From Polyangium jinanense (GTDB lineage: Bacteria; Myxococcota; Polyangia; Polyangiales; Polyangiaceae), in contig NZ_JAGTJJ010000052.1 of NCBI RefSeq assembly GCF_028435365.1, positions 21,229-85,228 of the forward strand: DNA of 64,000 nucleotides, in the 5' to 3' direction. Below the pieces are notes generated by a model. The model saw only the letters and a program-made list of their open reading frames with translations, was not told where the DNA came from and did no database searches. This document shows, in pieces, positions 1-8,850 of the stretch (position 1 is its first letter; each line of letters begins with the position of its first letter). The translations under genes were made by a program, and so were the position numbers.

Positions 1-49
1 CGCCGAGGAAGCCGGAGAGCACGGTGACGGGGAGCCTGCGATCGCTCAT
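1..49 (-). CDS. CobW/COG0523 family GTPase (5' end only, runs off window)
   Basis: Sixteen codons of an N-terminus are visible, reading [16 protein letters not shown]. This is the hallmark start of G3E-family GTPases (CobW/YjiA/ZigA, COG0523), whose Walker A motif GFLGxGKT begins exactly where the window ends. The ATG overlaps the rpmG stop (ATGA), so the two genes are translationally coupled. Members act as cytoplasmic metallochaperones, and many are zinc-responsive. A zinc role here is inferred from the rpmG partner. The rest of the gene, including the CxCC metal site, lies outside the window and could not be checked. Confidence 0.85.
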   Translation of the reverse strand, partial: MSDRRLPVTVLSGFLG

Positions 50-216
50 TTCGCGCCGCCCTTGGAGATCTTCGCCTCGGTGAAGAGGACGTGCTTGCGA
101 GCGATCGGATCGTACTTCTTGATCTGGAGCTTCTCGGTCGTCGTCCGCTTGTTTTTCGTCGTGTAGTAGCAGTACCCGGTGCCCGCCGACGAGACGAGCC
201 TGATCGTGTCGCGCAT
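46..216 (-). CDS. rpmG: 50S ribosomal protein L33 (zinc-independent type)
   Basis: A 56-residue protein that reads clearly as L33, with [19 protein letters not shown] and [18 protein letters not shown]. It sits in the large ribosomal subunit near the E site. It has a single Cys (Cys16) and so lacks the paired CxxC motifs of the zinc-binding L33 form: this is a C-minus paralog. The ATG is preceded by a good Shine-Dalgarno (AGGAAG, rc 219-224). The stop overlaps the start of a CobW/COG0523 GTPase. In many bacteria C-minus ribosomal paralogs and COG0523 GTPases are induced together by zinc starvation under Zur. That regulation is inference here, supported by the inverted repeat just upstream. 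Confidence 0.95.
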   Translation of the reverse strand: MRDTIRLVSSAGTGYCYYTTKNKRTTTEKLQIKKYDPIARKHVLFTEAKISKGGAK

Positions 217-245
217 GGGCTTCCTGCTACCTCATCTCCAAGTCA

Positions 246-264
246 GTTGCAACTTTGTTGCATC
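246..264. promoter_or_regulatory. Inverted repeat upstream of rpmG (possible Zur/Fur-family operator)
   Basis: TGCAAC-TTT-GTTGCA (248-262) is a perfect inverted repeat about 30 bp upstream of the rpmG ATG. It is extended by GTTGCAAC at 246-253, itself a palindrome, and GTTGCATC at 257-264. Position and symmetry fit an operator overlapping the promoter of the rpmG-cobW operon. Assignment to Zur is inferred only from the genes controlled. Confidence 0.5.
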
Positions 265-352
265 AGTCATGAGTCCACGTGCTCCTGGAGCATCGCGAGA
301 CCTACTCGCCGCGCTTCCTGAGCAACTGTAACTGGAATTCTAGTGCAGTTTG

Positions 353-379
353 CCGTGCACCATCGGGACGATGGCACGG
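353..379 (-). terminator. Hairpin after the propeller lipoprotein gene
   Basis: Immediately after the TAA at 381-383 (minus strand) lies a strong stem: CCGTG and CCATCG pair with CGATGG and CACGG around a GGA loop. No clean U-run follows, so it is a probable but imperfect intrinsic terminator, or an mRNA 3'-end stabiliser. Confidence 0.45.
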
Positions 380-380
380 A

Positions 381-2666
381 TTACGGTGCGAGCTGATATC
401 GCGCGACCCCGATGGACGGTACACGCTTCTCGCCGAAACCAGCCTCGGCGATGGTGCCGGAAACCCAGACCGCGTCGGCCATCACGGCTGCGCCAGTGAC
501 ACCGATGGCGCCCACGCCGCCGCCGAGCGCGCGCAAAGTTCCGTCTCGGTAGACGAGGACGCCCCGGCCTGAGTCGTCGTCGAGCTCGGCCGTGCCCGCG
601 AGGATCAAGCCGCCATCGATGGCAAGGATCGCGTTGAACGAGAAGTACGTCTGCGGGGTCAAACCCGCCTCGGGCGTCGCGAGCTCGCGCCACGAGGTTC
701 CGTCGAACGCGCCGAGCAGGTACGCGCCATTGCCCTCTTCGTAGGTGCTGACGTAGACGGTGGTCCCGTCGCGCTCGAACGCGAGCACCTGTCCGGGCAA
801 ACCGTCGCCGAGAGGTGACCAGGCCTCGCCGTCCCAGCGCGCAATCCGCGACGCCTCGACTGCGCCGACCTTGGCGAAATTGCCGGTGACGATGATGTCG
901 TTCGCAGCAGCGACGCCGAGGTGGTGCACGGGGCCGTCGAAGCCCTGCTCGACAAGGGTCAGCTTGTCGCCGTCGAGGCGCGCGAGGTAGCCGCTCGTTC
1001 CTCCGCCCGCGATCCAGAGCACGCCGTCGGGCGCCCACGCGAGCCCCCAGACCGGATCGAGTCCCTCGACGGCGACCTGGACGAGCGTATTGCCTTCACG
1101 CAAAAGGACGCGCCCGAAAGGTCCTCCGTTTGGCGGGAAAACCACACAGCCGACCGCGACCTGTCCTTCGGCGCCGACGTCGAGCGCCGGACACCAGACA
1201 TCCCCGTCCGAGGGTAAGGAATCGTCGAGGACGTCCCAGCCTTCGCCATTGAAATGGACGACGTGCGTCGTGACGGGCGCGCCGGCGACATGGGTGAACG
1301 AGCCGACGCCATAGACCTCGCACGTCTCGCCGCCGGCCGCGATGAGCTCGAGCGAGCCGCCGATCCCGATTCCGCTCTTGCCCTGGGCAACCCAGCCGCT
1401 GCCGTCGTGCACGGCGAGCGATTGCGAGAGCACGCCGTCGATGCCGGGGAACAAGCCGCCCGCGAACAGCCGCTGCCCGTCGTGAGCGAGCCTCTGCTGA
1501 GGCACGTCCCAGATCGCCGTCGGACCTTCGTCGCCGCAGATCATCGGCTGGTACCAGGGCGCGACGACACCCCGGGTGCCCTCGTCCAGCGATTGCCAGG
1601 CATTGCCGTTCCAGCGAACGACACCATGCGAGGGAATGGCGCCGGGTTCGCCCGGGGTGCCGCCCGCGGTCGTGAAGCAGCCGGTGGCATCGACGATCTC
1701 ACCGTGCGCGACGAGGTCGGTCACGACGCCGCGCGTCTGGTGCTGCGCGAGCCCCCCGCCCAGCGTCTGCCATTCCGTGCCGCTCCACCGGGCCATGCCG
1801 CTCGCTTTCATGAAGTCACCGAAAACGCCACCGGCGTAGAGGGCTCCACTCGGCGTGCGCGCGAGCGCGTAGATGATCTGGGCGTCGGCGAAATCGAGCG
1901 GCGTCCACGCGGCGCCGTCGTACGACGCGATGTTCGCCACCGGGATCCCTCCGACCTCGGTGAACGTGCCGCCGACGAAGAGCGTATCGCCGTCGACGAG
2001 GAGTTCGTACGCGGAGCCTTGCAGCGCGCCGCCCGGCGCCGCGCTCCAGCTCGTTCCGTCCCACGTCGCGAGGCCCTCGATCGGGGTCGCGCCGTCGAGC
2101 TGGAACAGGCCCGCCGCCCAGAGGCGTCCGGCGAACCAGGCGAGGCTACGAACCTGGCCCTTGAACGCGCCGATCGATTGCAAGCCGGAGCCGTCGTCGA
2201 GCCAGATCTCGCCGTCGCGCTCGTCAAACGTGTCGTTCGTGGCGAGCGCGAGATCGCCGCTTTCTCCGATTGCGATCGCCGAGAATCCGTCGAGTGGGGC
2301 AGGGAGCTCCCAGGTGGTCCGCGCAGGCTCCCACGCCCCGTCGCGAAAACGCATCAGCGGCGGCACCGCCTTGCCCTCGTGCCACTGGAATCGACCTGCC
2401 GCGATCAGCGAGCCGTCCGGCTCGCGCGCGAAATCGTGGACGGCCGGCGCAAAGCCATCGTGACCGGTCAGCCCGGCAATGGTGAAGCGGCGATCCCAGT
2501 CGCCGGCGTCGAGATTCGCCGCGCGGACGACCCCTCCACAACGAGCCGGACCGGGGCCCGAGCCGCCGCCGCCGGCTCCGCCGCTGATTCCATCGTTCGG
2601 ACCGTCGCTGCAGGCGGCCGCGGTGCACAGAAAAAAGAGGAAGGATGAGGCACGGATGAAGCTCAT
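381..2666 (-). CDS. Putative lipoprotein with beta-propeller-like repeats
   Basis: 761 residues from the ATG at 2666. This start puts a lipoprotein signal peptide at the very N-terminus, with a candidate acylated Cys19 before a Gly/Ser-rich linker; an upstream in-frame start would bury it. The rest is made of about ten imperfect repeats of 45-55 residues with the signature WDGxxW-xxLGxGL followed by LFVGGxF-xxxG, alternating with VGG/AGG turns. These resemble the repeated units of secreted myxobacterial propeller proteins. No catalytic motif is evident. A surface-exposed structural or binding role is likely. A hairpin follows the stop, so it is probably monocistronic. Confidence 0.8.
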   Translation of the reverse strand: MSFIRASSFLFFLCTAAACSDGPNDGISGGAGGGGSGPGPARCGGVVRAANLDAGDWDRRFTIAGLTGHDGFAPAVHDFAREPDGSLIAAGRFQWHEGKAVPPLMRFRDGAWEPARTTWELPAPLDGFSAIAIGESGDLALATNDTFDERDGEIWLDDGSGLQSIGAFKGQVRSLAWFAGRLWAAGLFQLDGATPIEGLATWDGTSWSAAPGGALQGSAYELLVDGDTLFVGGTFTEVGGIPVANIASYDGAAWTPLDFADAQIIYALARTPSGALYAGGVFGDFMKASGMARWSGTEWQTLGGGLAQHQTRGVVTDLVAHGEIVDATGCFTTAGGTPGEPGAIPSHGVVRWNGNAWQSLDEGTRGVVAPWYQPMICGDEGPTAIWDVPQQRLAHDGQRLFAGGLFPGIDGVLSQSLAVHDGSGWVAQGKSGIGIGGSLELIAAGGETCEVYGVGSFTHVAGAPVTTHVVHFNGEGWDVLDDSLPSDGDVWCPALDVGAEGQVAVGCVVFPPNGGPFGRVLLREGNTLVQVAVEGLDPVWGLAWAPDGVLWIAGGGTSGYLARLDGDKLTLVEQGFDGPVHHLGVAAANDIIVTGNFAKVGAVEASRIARWDGEAWSPLGDGLPGQVLAFERDGTTVYVSTYEEGNGAYLLGAFDGTSWRELATPEAGLTPQTYFSFNAILAIDGGLILAGTAELDDDSGRGVLVYRDGTLRALGGGVGAIGVTGAAVMADAVWVSGTIAEAGFGEKRVPSIGVARYQLAP

Positions 2667-2855
2667 GCCTTCGAGCTTACGTGCTTCTCCGTTGCCTGCC
2701 AGCGCAGGAATGCATGAACCCGACATTAAAATTTGTAATTCGGACTCCCGCGCATCATTCGCCCGAACTTGCACATCCGTCCCTGGCGGCTATCATGGCT
2801 CCTTATCCTTGCATTCTTGGAATTCTGCCCACAAGCACCTGGGAAAGGGTTGGTT

Positions 2856-3386
2856 GTGACACGACATAGCTTTGTTCTTGGCGCGGCCCTCTTCGCGGCC
2901 GCGTTCGTCGGCGCGTGCAGCACCGACGATGTCCTCCCCGGCGACGGCAATGAAAGCACGGCGAGCGGGCCGGGCAGCGGAGGGATGCCGCTGTCTCTCG
3001 CCAACCAGGGGGCTGCGGGGGACTGGTGCCCCGGGAACACGACGCCTCAGCTCGCCGTGATCATCGGCACGGACAGCGACTGCAGCACCGCGCCCGGACC
3101 CGAGCCGCAGATCAATTTTGCGGCGTCCTCCGCGGGGACGAGCACGCTCGCGGCCGGTCAATCCTGGAGCTACGGCGAGAACAACCCCAACGCGAATTTG
3201 GCGGCCAACTGGTTCGCGGACGGCATCAGCGGCAACCATGAGCCCGCGAAGAGCGCCTCGCTCGAGGTTCTATCGGTCGAGGGCACCACAGCAAAGTTTC
3301 GGTACGCATTCGTCACCCAGGCGGGCCAGCCCTACGCGGGCGAGGCGACGGTGACAGTCTGTGCCGTCGACCCCCCCTGCATGTAA
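2856..3386 (+). CDS. Hypothetical lipoprotein
   Basis: 176 residues from a GTG at 2856, chosen because GGGAAAGGG lies just upstream and the signal peptide then starts correctly, ending at a VGAC lipobox (Cys21). The mature part opens with an acidic and Gly/Ser-rich linker, then a region with WCPGNTTPQLAV and a C-terminal beta-rich segment ending in VTVCAVDPPCM. Four cysteines in the mature part may form disulfides. No family is recognised. It is divergent from the propeller lipoprotein and separated by about 190 bp that probably holds both promoters. Confidence 0.7.
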   Translation: MTRHSFVLGAALFAAAFVGACSTDDVLPGDGNESTASGPGSGGMPLSLANQGAAGDWCPGNTTPQLAVIIGTDSDCSTAPGPEPQINFAASSAGTSTLAAGQSWSYGENNPNANLAANWFADGISGNHEPAKSASLEVLSVEGTTAKFRYAFVTQAGQPYAGEATVTVCAVDPPCM

Positions 3387-3433
3387 GCCCGGCGCACCGC
3401 GGCGCATCGCCCCCCGGTGGTTATTTTGACCGC

Positions 3434-5035
3434 ATGCGCGTCGGCATCGACGTAGGCGGCACCCATACCGACGCCGTGCTCATGCACGAGCGCCACATGC
3501 TCGGCTGGGTCAAGCGGCCGACGAGCGCGGACGTCGCCTCGGGCGTCGAGGACGCGCTCGCCGCCCTCCTCGCCGAGACCGGCGTCGACCGAGGCGCCAT
3601 CAGCGCCGTCATGCTCGGCACGACCCAGCTCACCAATGCGGTGATCGAACGCCGCGGCCTGGCCCGCACCGCCGCCGTGCGCCTTTGCCTGCCAGCAGGG
3701 CAATCCATCCTCCCTTTCGCAGACTGGCCCGACGACCTGCGGGACGTTGTCTCGGGCGGCGTGCACCTCCTCGCGGGCGGCCACGAATACGACGGCCGGG
3801 AGATCGCCCCGCTCGACGACCACGAGGTGGACGAGACGATCGCGCGCCTCGCCGCCGCGGACGTCGAGGCCGTCGCCCTTGCGGGCATCTTCTCCCCAGC
3901 CAACCCCGCGCACGAGGAGGCCGTCGCGGAGCGCGTGCGCGCGGCGTTGCCTCACGTAGCGGTCACTCTCTCCCACGAGATCGGCCAGGTTGGCCTGCTC
4001 GATCGCGAGAACGCCGCGCTGCTCAACGCCTGCCTCCTCCCGCTCGCGGCACGCGTCGTGGGCAGCCTCGAGCGCGCCGTCGCCGCGCATGGGCTCGCTG
4101 CGCGCGTCTACCTGACCCAGAACGACGGCACGCTCCTCCGCGCCGAGCTGGCGAGGCGCCACCCCGTGCGCACCTTCGCCTCGGGCCCGGTGAACTCCAT
4201 GCGGGGCGCCGCCTTCTTGGCGAACATGGGCGACGCCGTGGTCATCGACGTGGGTGGCACCTCGACCGACGTCGGCATGCTGGTCCGCGGTTTCCCCCGC
4301 GAGGCGCCGGCCGGGGCGCGGCTCGGTGGCGTGCGCGTCAACTTCCGGATGCCGGACCTCGCGTCGCTCGCCCTCGGCGGCGGCAGCGTGGTGGAGGCGC
4401 GCGCCGGCGATCTGCGCATCGGCCCCCGCAGCGTCGGCCACGCGCTCGAAGCGTGCGCCCTCGCCTTCGGCGGCGACACCTTGACCCTCACCGACATCGG
4501 CCTCGCCGCCGGGCTCTTCAGCCCTGCCGCGTTCGCGCGCGGCGGGCCCCACCTCGCCGGCTCCACAGCCGAGCTTCGCCCCGAGCGCGTCGCCGGCCTT
4601 CCGCGCGACCTCCTCGCCGCGGTCACCGCCCGCGTGCGCGCCCTCCTCGAGCAGGCCGTGGACGCGTGCAAGACCAGCCCGGAGCCGGTGCCCGTCATCG
4701 TGGTGGGCGGCGCGGCTGGCCTCGTGCCCGACGCGCTCGCGGGCACGTCGTCGGTGCTGCGACCGGCAGCCGGCGGCGTGGCCAACGCCATCGGGGCCGC
4801 CATCGCGCAGGCCTCGGGCGAGGTCGACCGCATCTTTCCCCTGGAGCGTCGCAGCAGGGACGAGACCCTTTCGCGTGCCCGCGCCGAGGCGATCGAGCGC
4901 GCTCGCGTGGCCGGCGCACGCCCTGACTCCATCGAGATCGTCGAGGTGGACGAGGTGCCGCTCACCTACCTGCCTGGCAACGCCGTGCGGGTGCGGGTGA
5001 AGGCTGCCGGCGATCTGGCGGAGGTGGCCGGGTGA
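3434..5035 (+). CDS. Hydantoinase/oxoprolinase family protein (HyuA-like)
   Basis: 533 residues. The N-terminus GIDVGGTHTDAVLM is the phosphate-1 motif of the ASKHA ATPase fold found in hydantoinase A/oxoprolinase/acetone carboxylase beta proteins. A second such motif, IDVGGTSTDVGM, lies near residue 275, and a third glycine-rich motif (VVGGAAGLVPDAL) near 425. These enzymes use ATP to activate cyclic amides or ketones. The usual N-methylhydantoinase B partner is absent; instead the next gene, a DUF917 protein, overlaps by 4 nt (GTGA). This length is shorter than full HyuA and fits the DUF917-linked subgroup. The substrate is unknown. Confidence 0.85.
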   Translation: MRVGIDVGGTHTDAVLMHERHMLGWVKRPTSADVASGVEDALAALLAETGVDRGAISAVMLGTTQLTNAVIERRGLARTAAVRLCLPAGQSILPFADWPDDLRDVVSGGVHLLAGGHEYDGREIAPLDDHEVDETIARLAAADVEAVALAGIFSPANPAHEEAVAERVRAALPHVAVTLSHEIGQVGLLDRENAALLNACLLPLAARVVGSLERAVAAHGLAARVYLTQNDGTLLRAELARRHPVRTFASGPVNSMRGAAFLANMGDAVVIDVGGTSTDVGMLVRGFPREAPAGARLGGVRVNFRMPDLASLALGGGSVVEARAGDLRIGPRSVGHALEACALAFGGDTLTLTDIGLAAGLFSPAAFARGGPHLAGSTAELRPERVAGLPRDLLAAVTARVRALLEQAVDACKTSPEPVPVIVVGGAAGLVPDALAGTSSVLRPAAGGVANAIGAAIAQASGEVDRIFPLERRSRDETLSRARAEAIERARVAGARPDSIEIVEVDEVPLTYLPGNAVRVRVKAAGDLAEVAG

Positions 5036-6135
5036 CCGACGCGCTTCGTGGGCTCGACGAGGAGCGTCTCGAGGATCTCGTCCTCGGCGCGGGCGTGCTT
5101 GGCGCGGGCGGCGGCGGCAATCCCTACCATGGCCGCCTCACCCTTCTGCCCTACCTGCGCGCGGGCCGCTGCCCGCCCGTGGTCGCGCCCGAGGAGGTGC
5201 CGGACGACGCGCTGGTCGCCTCGGTCGGCGGCATGGGCGCGCCGACCATCGGGCTCGAGCGGCTGCCACGCGGTGACGAGGAGCTCGTCGCCCTGCGGGC
5301 CCTCGAGGCGCACCTCGGCCGCACCGTGGACTACCTGATCCCGGCCGAGATCGGCGGAAGCAATGCCGTCGCGCCGTTTGTCACGGCCGCCCAGGCGGGC
5401 CTGCCCGTGATCGACGCCGACGGCATGGGCCGAGCCTTCCCCGAGCTCCAGCATTGCACGTTCACCATCTACGGCGTGCCCTGCACGCCCGCAGCCATCG
5501 TGGACATCCGACACCACACCGCCCTCTTCACGCGCGTCGACGACCCCGTCTCACTCGAGCGCCTCGCGCGCGCGCTCACCGTGCAGATGGGTGGCGCTGC
5601 CGGGTTTGCCTTCCCGGTGATGCGTGGCGCCGACATGAAGCGGACGGCGGTGCGCGGCACCTTGAGCTTGGCGGCCGCTGTCGGGGCGGCCGTGCGCGAG
5701 GCGCGCCGGCGCCACGCCGACCCCATCGCCGCATTGCTCCACGTCACCGGCGGCCAGGCGCTCTTCCATGGGAAATTGCACGACGTGGAGCGCCGATTCG
5801 AGGGCGGCTTCGCGCGCGGGCGGCTCACCCTGGAGGGCCTCGAGGAGAGCCGGGACGAGCGCCTCGAGATCGAACTGCAGAACGAGTACCTGATTGCCCG
5901 GCGTGGCGGCGAGGTCGTCGCTTCGGTGCCCGACCTCCTCTGCCTCGTGGATCGGCTCACCGCGGAGCCTGTAACCACCGAGATCGCGCGTTATGGATTG
6001 CGCGTTTTGGTGCTTGGGATCCCTGCGCCCCGCCTGCTGCGCACGCCCGAGGCCCTGCGCTTCGTCGGCCCTCGGGCGTTCGGCTATGACGTGGACTACC
6101 GGCCCCTGCCGGGCGTCTACGGCGCCGACCGCTGA
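5032..6135 (+). CDS. DUF917 / S-methyl-thiohydantoin desulfurase-like protein
   Basis: 367 residues starting with GTG inside the upstream stop. Landmarks are LGAGVLGAGGGGNPYHGRL near the N-terminus, a middle VEIGGSNA-like stretch (PAEIGGSNAVAPF), and DADGMGRAFPELQ, all typical of DUF917 (S-Me-THD N and C domains). The family is found beside HyuA-like genes, and a member has been linked to breakdown of thiohydantoins derived from histidine or ergothioneine-type compounds. Translational coupling to the HyuA-like gene implies a two-subunit or two-step enzyme. The actual substrate cannot be read from sequence. Confidence 0.85.
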   Translation: MTDALRGLDEERLEDLVLGAGVLGAGGGGNPYHGRLTLLPYLRAGRCPPVVAPEEVPDDALVASVGGMGAPTIGLERLPRGDEELVALRALEAHLGRTVDYLIPAEIGGSNAVAPFVTAAQAGLPVIDADGMGRAFPELQHCTFTIYGVPCTPAAIVDIRHHTALFTRVDDPVSLERLARALTVQMGGAAGFAFPVMRGADMKRTAVRGTLSLAAAVGAAVREARRRHADPIAALLHVTGGQALFHGKLHDVERRFEGGFARGRLTLEGLEESRDERLEIELQNEYLIARRGGEVVASVPDLLCLVDRLTAEPVTTEIARYGLRVLVLGIPAPRLLRTPEALRFVGPRAFGYDVDYRPLPGVYGADR

Positions 6136-6242
6136 CGCGCGCCTCTCGTTATGGGTGTTTGTCGACGCCGAGCGCGGCGATGACGGGCAGCAGCATTCCG
6201 CCCCTCGGCAATCTGGGAACGTCGGTGCTACGCTCGGCGCCC

Positions 6243-8300
6243 GTGCGATCCCTCTTTGTCACAGTCCTCCTCGCTGCCATCGGCTGTAACTCGCCGGATC
6301 TTTCGCCGAAGGCTCCCGTGGCGAAGCAACCCGCGCCGGTCGCGGTGCAACCTGCCGCGGCGCAACCTGCTGCGGCGCAACCGGCCGCGGCGCAACCGGC
6401 CGCGGCGCAAAGGCTCTCCGCAGATACGCCGAGCAAGACGGCCGCCGGCCATACGTTCATCGCGCCGGCGGGCTGGTCGCTGCGCGAAAATGGCAATGCG
6501 AGGATCCTCGAAGCCCCCGAGGGCGGCTCGTGGATTGCGCTGGTCGACGTCCAGGCGAAGGACGCCGAGGCCGCGCTCGCCGAGGCGTGGACCGCGTATC
6601 GGCCGGATGCGAAATGGCCGCTCAGGTCGACCTGGCCCACGCCGAACAAAGATGGCTGGCAGGAACAGCGCACGTACACGTACCAGACCTCGCCGAACGA
6701 GCTTCGTACGGTCACCGCGCGGACGATGCGGCACGGCGATCAGTGGACCGTGCGGATCTCCGACATGGCGAATTCGGTCGCCGGGAAACGCGAGGCGCAG
6801 ATCGCGCTGGTGCTCGACCAGCTCTTGCCGAAAGGCTACGTGCGCGAAACCTTCGCGGGGCGCAAAGCGCATAAGCTCGACGCCGCGCGGGTCGCCGAGC
6901 TCGAGGCGTTCATCACCCGTGCCCAGCAGACGCTCTCCGTCCCCGGCATTTCGATCGGCGTGGTGCAAGACGGCCAGGTCGTGTTCGCCGGCGGGTTCGG
7001 CGTCCGCGAGCTCGGGAAGCAGGCCTTGGTTGACGCGGACACGACGTACCTCATCGCGTCGAACACCAAGTCGCTCACCACGCTGATGCTCGGGAAGCTG
7101 GTCGACGAGGGCAAACTGAGCTGGGACACCCCGGTCACCACGCTCTTGCCGGCGTTCAAGCTCGGTGACCCCGACACGACGAGCAAGGTCCAGGTCAAGC
7201 ACCTCTTGTGCGCGTGCACCGGGCTGCCGCGCCACGATCTCGAGTGGTTGCTCGGGCCCGCGGGCGCGACGCCGGCGCTCGCGCTCACGATCCTCGGCAG
7301 GATGCAGCCGACGAGCAAGTTCGGCGAGATGTACCAGTATTCGAACCCCATTGCCGCGGCGGCGGGGCTGGTCGGTGGCCACGTGGCCTTTCCCGAGCTC
7401 GAGCTCGGCGCCGCCTACGACAAGGTGATGGCGACGCGCGTATTCGGGCCGCTCGGCATGACGCGGACGACGTTCGACTTCGCGCGCGCGATGCGCGACA
7501 ACTACGCGCGGCCGTACGCGTTCGACGTCGACGGCAAGATCGCGCCGGTCCCAATGGCGCAGAATTACCCGATCCGCGCGGTGCGCCCTGCCGGCGGGGC
7601 GTGGAGCACCGTCCGGGACCTCCTCAAATACGTGCAAATGGAGCTCGCCAAGGGCGTGCTGCCCGGCGGCAAGCGTTACGTCTCCGAGGCGATCCTGGCT
7701 GCGCGGCAGGCTCCGCAGGTCAAGACCGGTAAGGACTCGTGGTACGGAATGGGGCTCGACGTCGATACCTCGTCGGGAACGCCGATGGTGTTCCATGGCG
7801 GCCGGATGCGCGGCTACCGGAGCAACATGGTATGGCTGCCGGAGCACGGGGTCGGGGCGGTGATTCTCACGAACGCGGATTCTGGCAATGTGCTGATGGA
7901 TGCATTCCCGCGCAAGCTGCTCGAGGTATTGTTCGATGGCAGGCCCGAGGCAGACGACACGGTCGTGGTCTCCGCGAAAGCGTCGCAGGAATGGATCGCG
8001 GCCTCGCGCAAGCTCCTGAGCATCCCGCCGGATCAGGGCGAGGTCGAAAAGCTCGCGTCGCGTTATCGCAACGATGTGCTCGGCGAGATCCGCGTGACGA
8101 AGACCGGCGACGGCGCGACGTTCGATTTCGGCGCGTGGAAAGCGCCGATTGCGTCGCGCAGGAACCCCGACGGGACGATCACGTTCGTCGTGACGGCGCC
8201 GAGCTGGTCGCCCGAGCTCGTCGCCTCCGCGCAGGCGGGGCGTAGAACTTTGAAGATTCGCGACGCGCAGCACGAGTACGTGTTCACGGAGAGCGACTGA
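6243..8300 (+). CDS. Serine hydrolase, beta-lactamase family (class C fold) lipoprotein
   Basis: 685 residues from the GTG at 6243. This start places the lipoprotein signal (lipobox AIGC, Cys15) at the N-terminus; an ATG at 6180 is an alternative. A QPAAA-repeat linker follows, then an N-terminal beta domain of about 150 residues. The beta-lactamase/PBP4* domain comes next: SNTK (SxxK nucleophile motif), YSN (YxN) and HGG in place of KTG. A C-terminal lipocalin-like tail of about 100 residues completes it. Such proteins are extracytoplasmic esterases, peptidases or D-aminopeptidases, and penicillin resistance should not be assumed. It stands alone, 108 bp after the DUF917 gene. Confidence 0.85.
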   Translation: MRSLFVTVLLAAIGCNSPDLSPKAPVAKQPAPVAVQPAAAQPAAAQPAAAQPAAAQRLSADTPSKTAAGHTFIAPAGWSLRENGNARILEAPEGGSWIALVDVQAKDAEAALAEAWTAYRPDAKWPLRSTWPTPNKDGWQEQRTYTYQTSPNELRTVTARTMRHGDQWTVRISDMANSVAGKREAQIALVLDQLLPKGYVRETFAGRKAHKLDAARVAELEAFITRAQQTLSVPGISIGVVQDGQVVFAGGFGVRELGKQALVDADTTYLIASNTKSLTTLMLGKLVDEGKLSWDTPVTTLLPAFKLGDPDTTSKVQVKHLLCACTGLPRHDLEWLLGPAGATPALALTILGRMQPTSKFGEMYQYSNPIAAAAGLVGGHVAFPELELGAAYDKVMATRVFGPLGMTRTTFDFARAMRDNYARPYAFDVDGKIAPVPMAQNYPIRAVRPAGGAWSTVRDLLKYVQMELAKGVLPGGKRYVSEAILAARQAPQVKTGKDSWYGMGLDVDTSSGTPMVFHGGRMRGYRSNMVWLPEHGVGAVILTNADSGNVLMDAFPRKLLEVLFDGRPEADDTVVVSAKASQEWIAASRKLLSIPPDQGEVEKLASRYRNDVLGEIRVTKTGDGATFDFGAWKAPIASRRNPDGTITFVVTAPSWSPELVASAQAGRRTLKIRDAQHEYVFTESD
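6348..6407 (+). repeat. Four 15-bp tandem repeats (QPAAA linker)
   Basis: Four in-frame copies of a 15-bp unit (CAACCGGCCGCGGCG and close variants) encode a flexible QPAAA linker after the lipidation Cys of the beta-lactamase-family protein. Copies 3 and 4 are identical, so the array is likely to vary in number between strains by slippage. Confidence 0.85.
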
Positions 8301-8357
8301 CGCGACCACAAGAACATCACCATCAAGCGGTCGAATACTAACAAGGAGCAACGCCAG

Positions 8358-8729
8358 TTGGACCGGTGGCGGAAAGCGCGTGCGGTAGCGGCGGACTACG
8401 GGCGCGACGAGGGCTGGTTTGCAGAATGGCGAGGAACCCGCGTCGCCGAGCTGACCGACGCCCGCTTGGAGGACATGTTCTGGGTGTCCTATCGATTCAC
8501 GCTCCTCACGGATCAGCCCGAAATTGTCCAGGCGATCGAGTCGAACGGCCCGTGGCACGCTTGCGAGGTGAAGTTCCGGACACGCGTGACGGACCTGCCC
8601 GCTCCGTACGCATTCGCGAGCCATGCGCCAAAAAACGGCCGGTTGACGGTGCGCGCGCTCTACGTGGACGTCGACCTCACGCTGATGGAGCGGGTCTTTG
8701 TCTTGCTTCTTCGCATGGGGATATTGTAA
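8358..8729 (+). CDS. Small hypothetical protein
   Basis: 123 residues beginning at a TTG, supported by a strong Shine-Dalgarno AAGGAG at 8343-8348 with 9-nt spacing. The protein is soluble, with Trp- and Arg-rich N-terminal helices (WRKARAVAADYG, WFAEWRGTRVAELT) and a C-terminal strand-rich part ending in a hydrophobic LMERVFVLLLRMGIL. No family is recognised. It lies 57 bp after the beta-lactamase-family gene on the same strand and may be cotranscribed. Confidence 0.6.
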   Translation: MDRWRKARAVAADYGRDEGWFAEWRGTRVAELTDARLEDMFWVSYRFTLLTDQPEIVQAIESNGPWHACEVKFRTRVTDLPAPYAFASHAPKNGRLTVRALYVDVDLTLMERVFVLLLRMGIL

Positions 8730-8850
8730 CAGTCCAGTCGCATTTCATTGCTACCATTGGAATAAACAAGAGCGACCGTCGCTTCATGGCGCGCTTGTGC
8801 GGTGGAACTCATCCGTGCTAATGTGAGTTCGGGGGAGCAAGCAGGAAACG

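Noticed and set aside
1254..2648. Plus-strand open frame opposite the propeller lipoprotein
   Set aside because: Low-complexity, charged translation, no ribosome site, and complementary to a clear lipoprotein gene.
6348..6407. Short tandem array as a CRISPR
   Set aside because: The 15-bp units are contiguous with no spacers and encode a protein linker.
6228..8624. Very long open frame on the minus strand opposite the beta-lactamase-family gene
   Set aside because: Arg/His-rich translation without any domain, created by high GC in third positions of the real gene on the plus strand.
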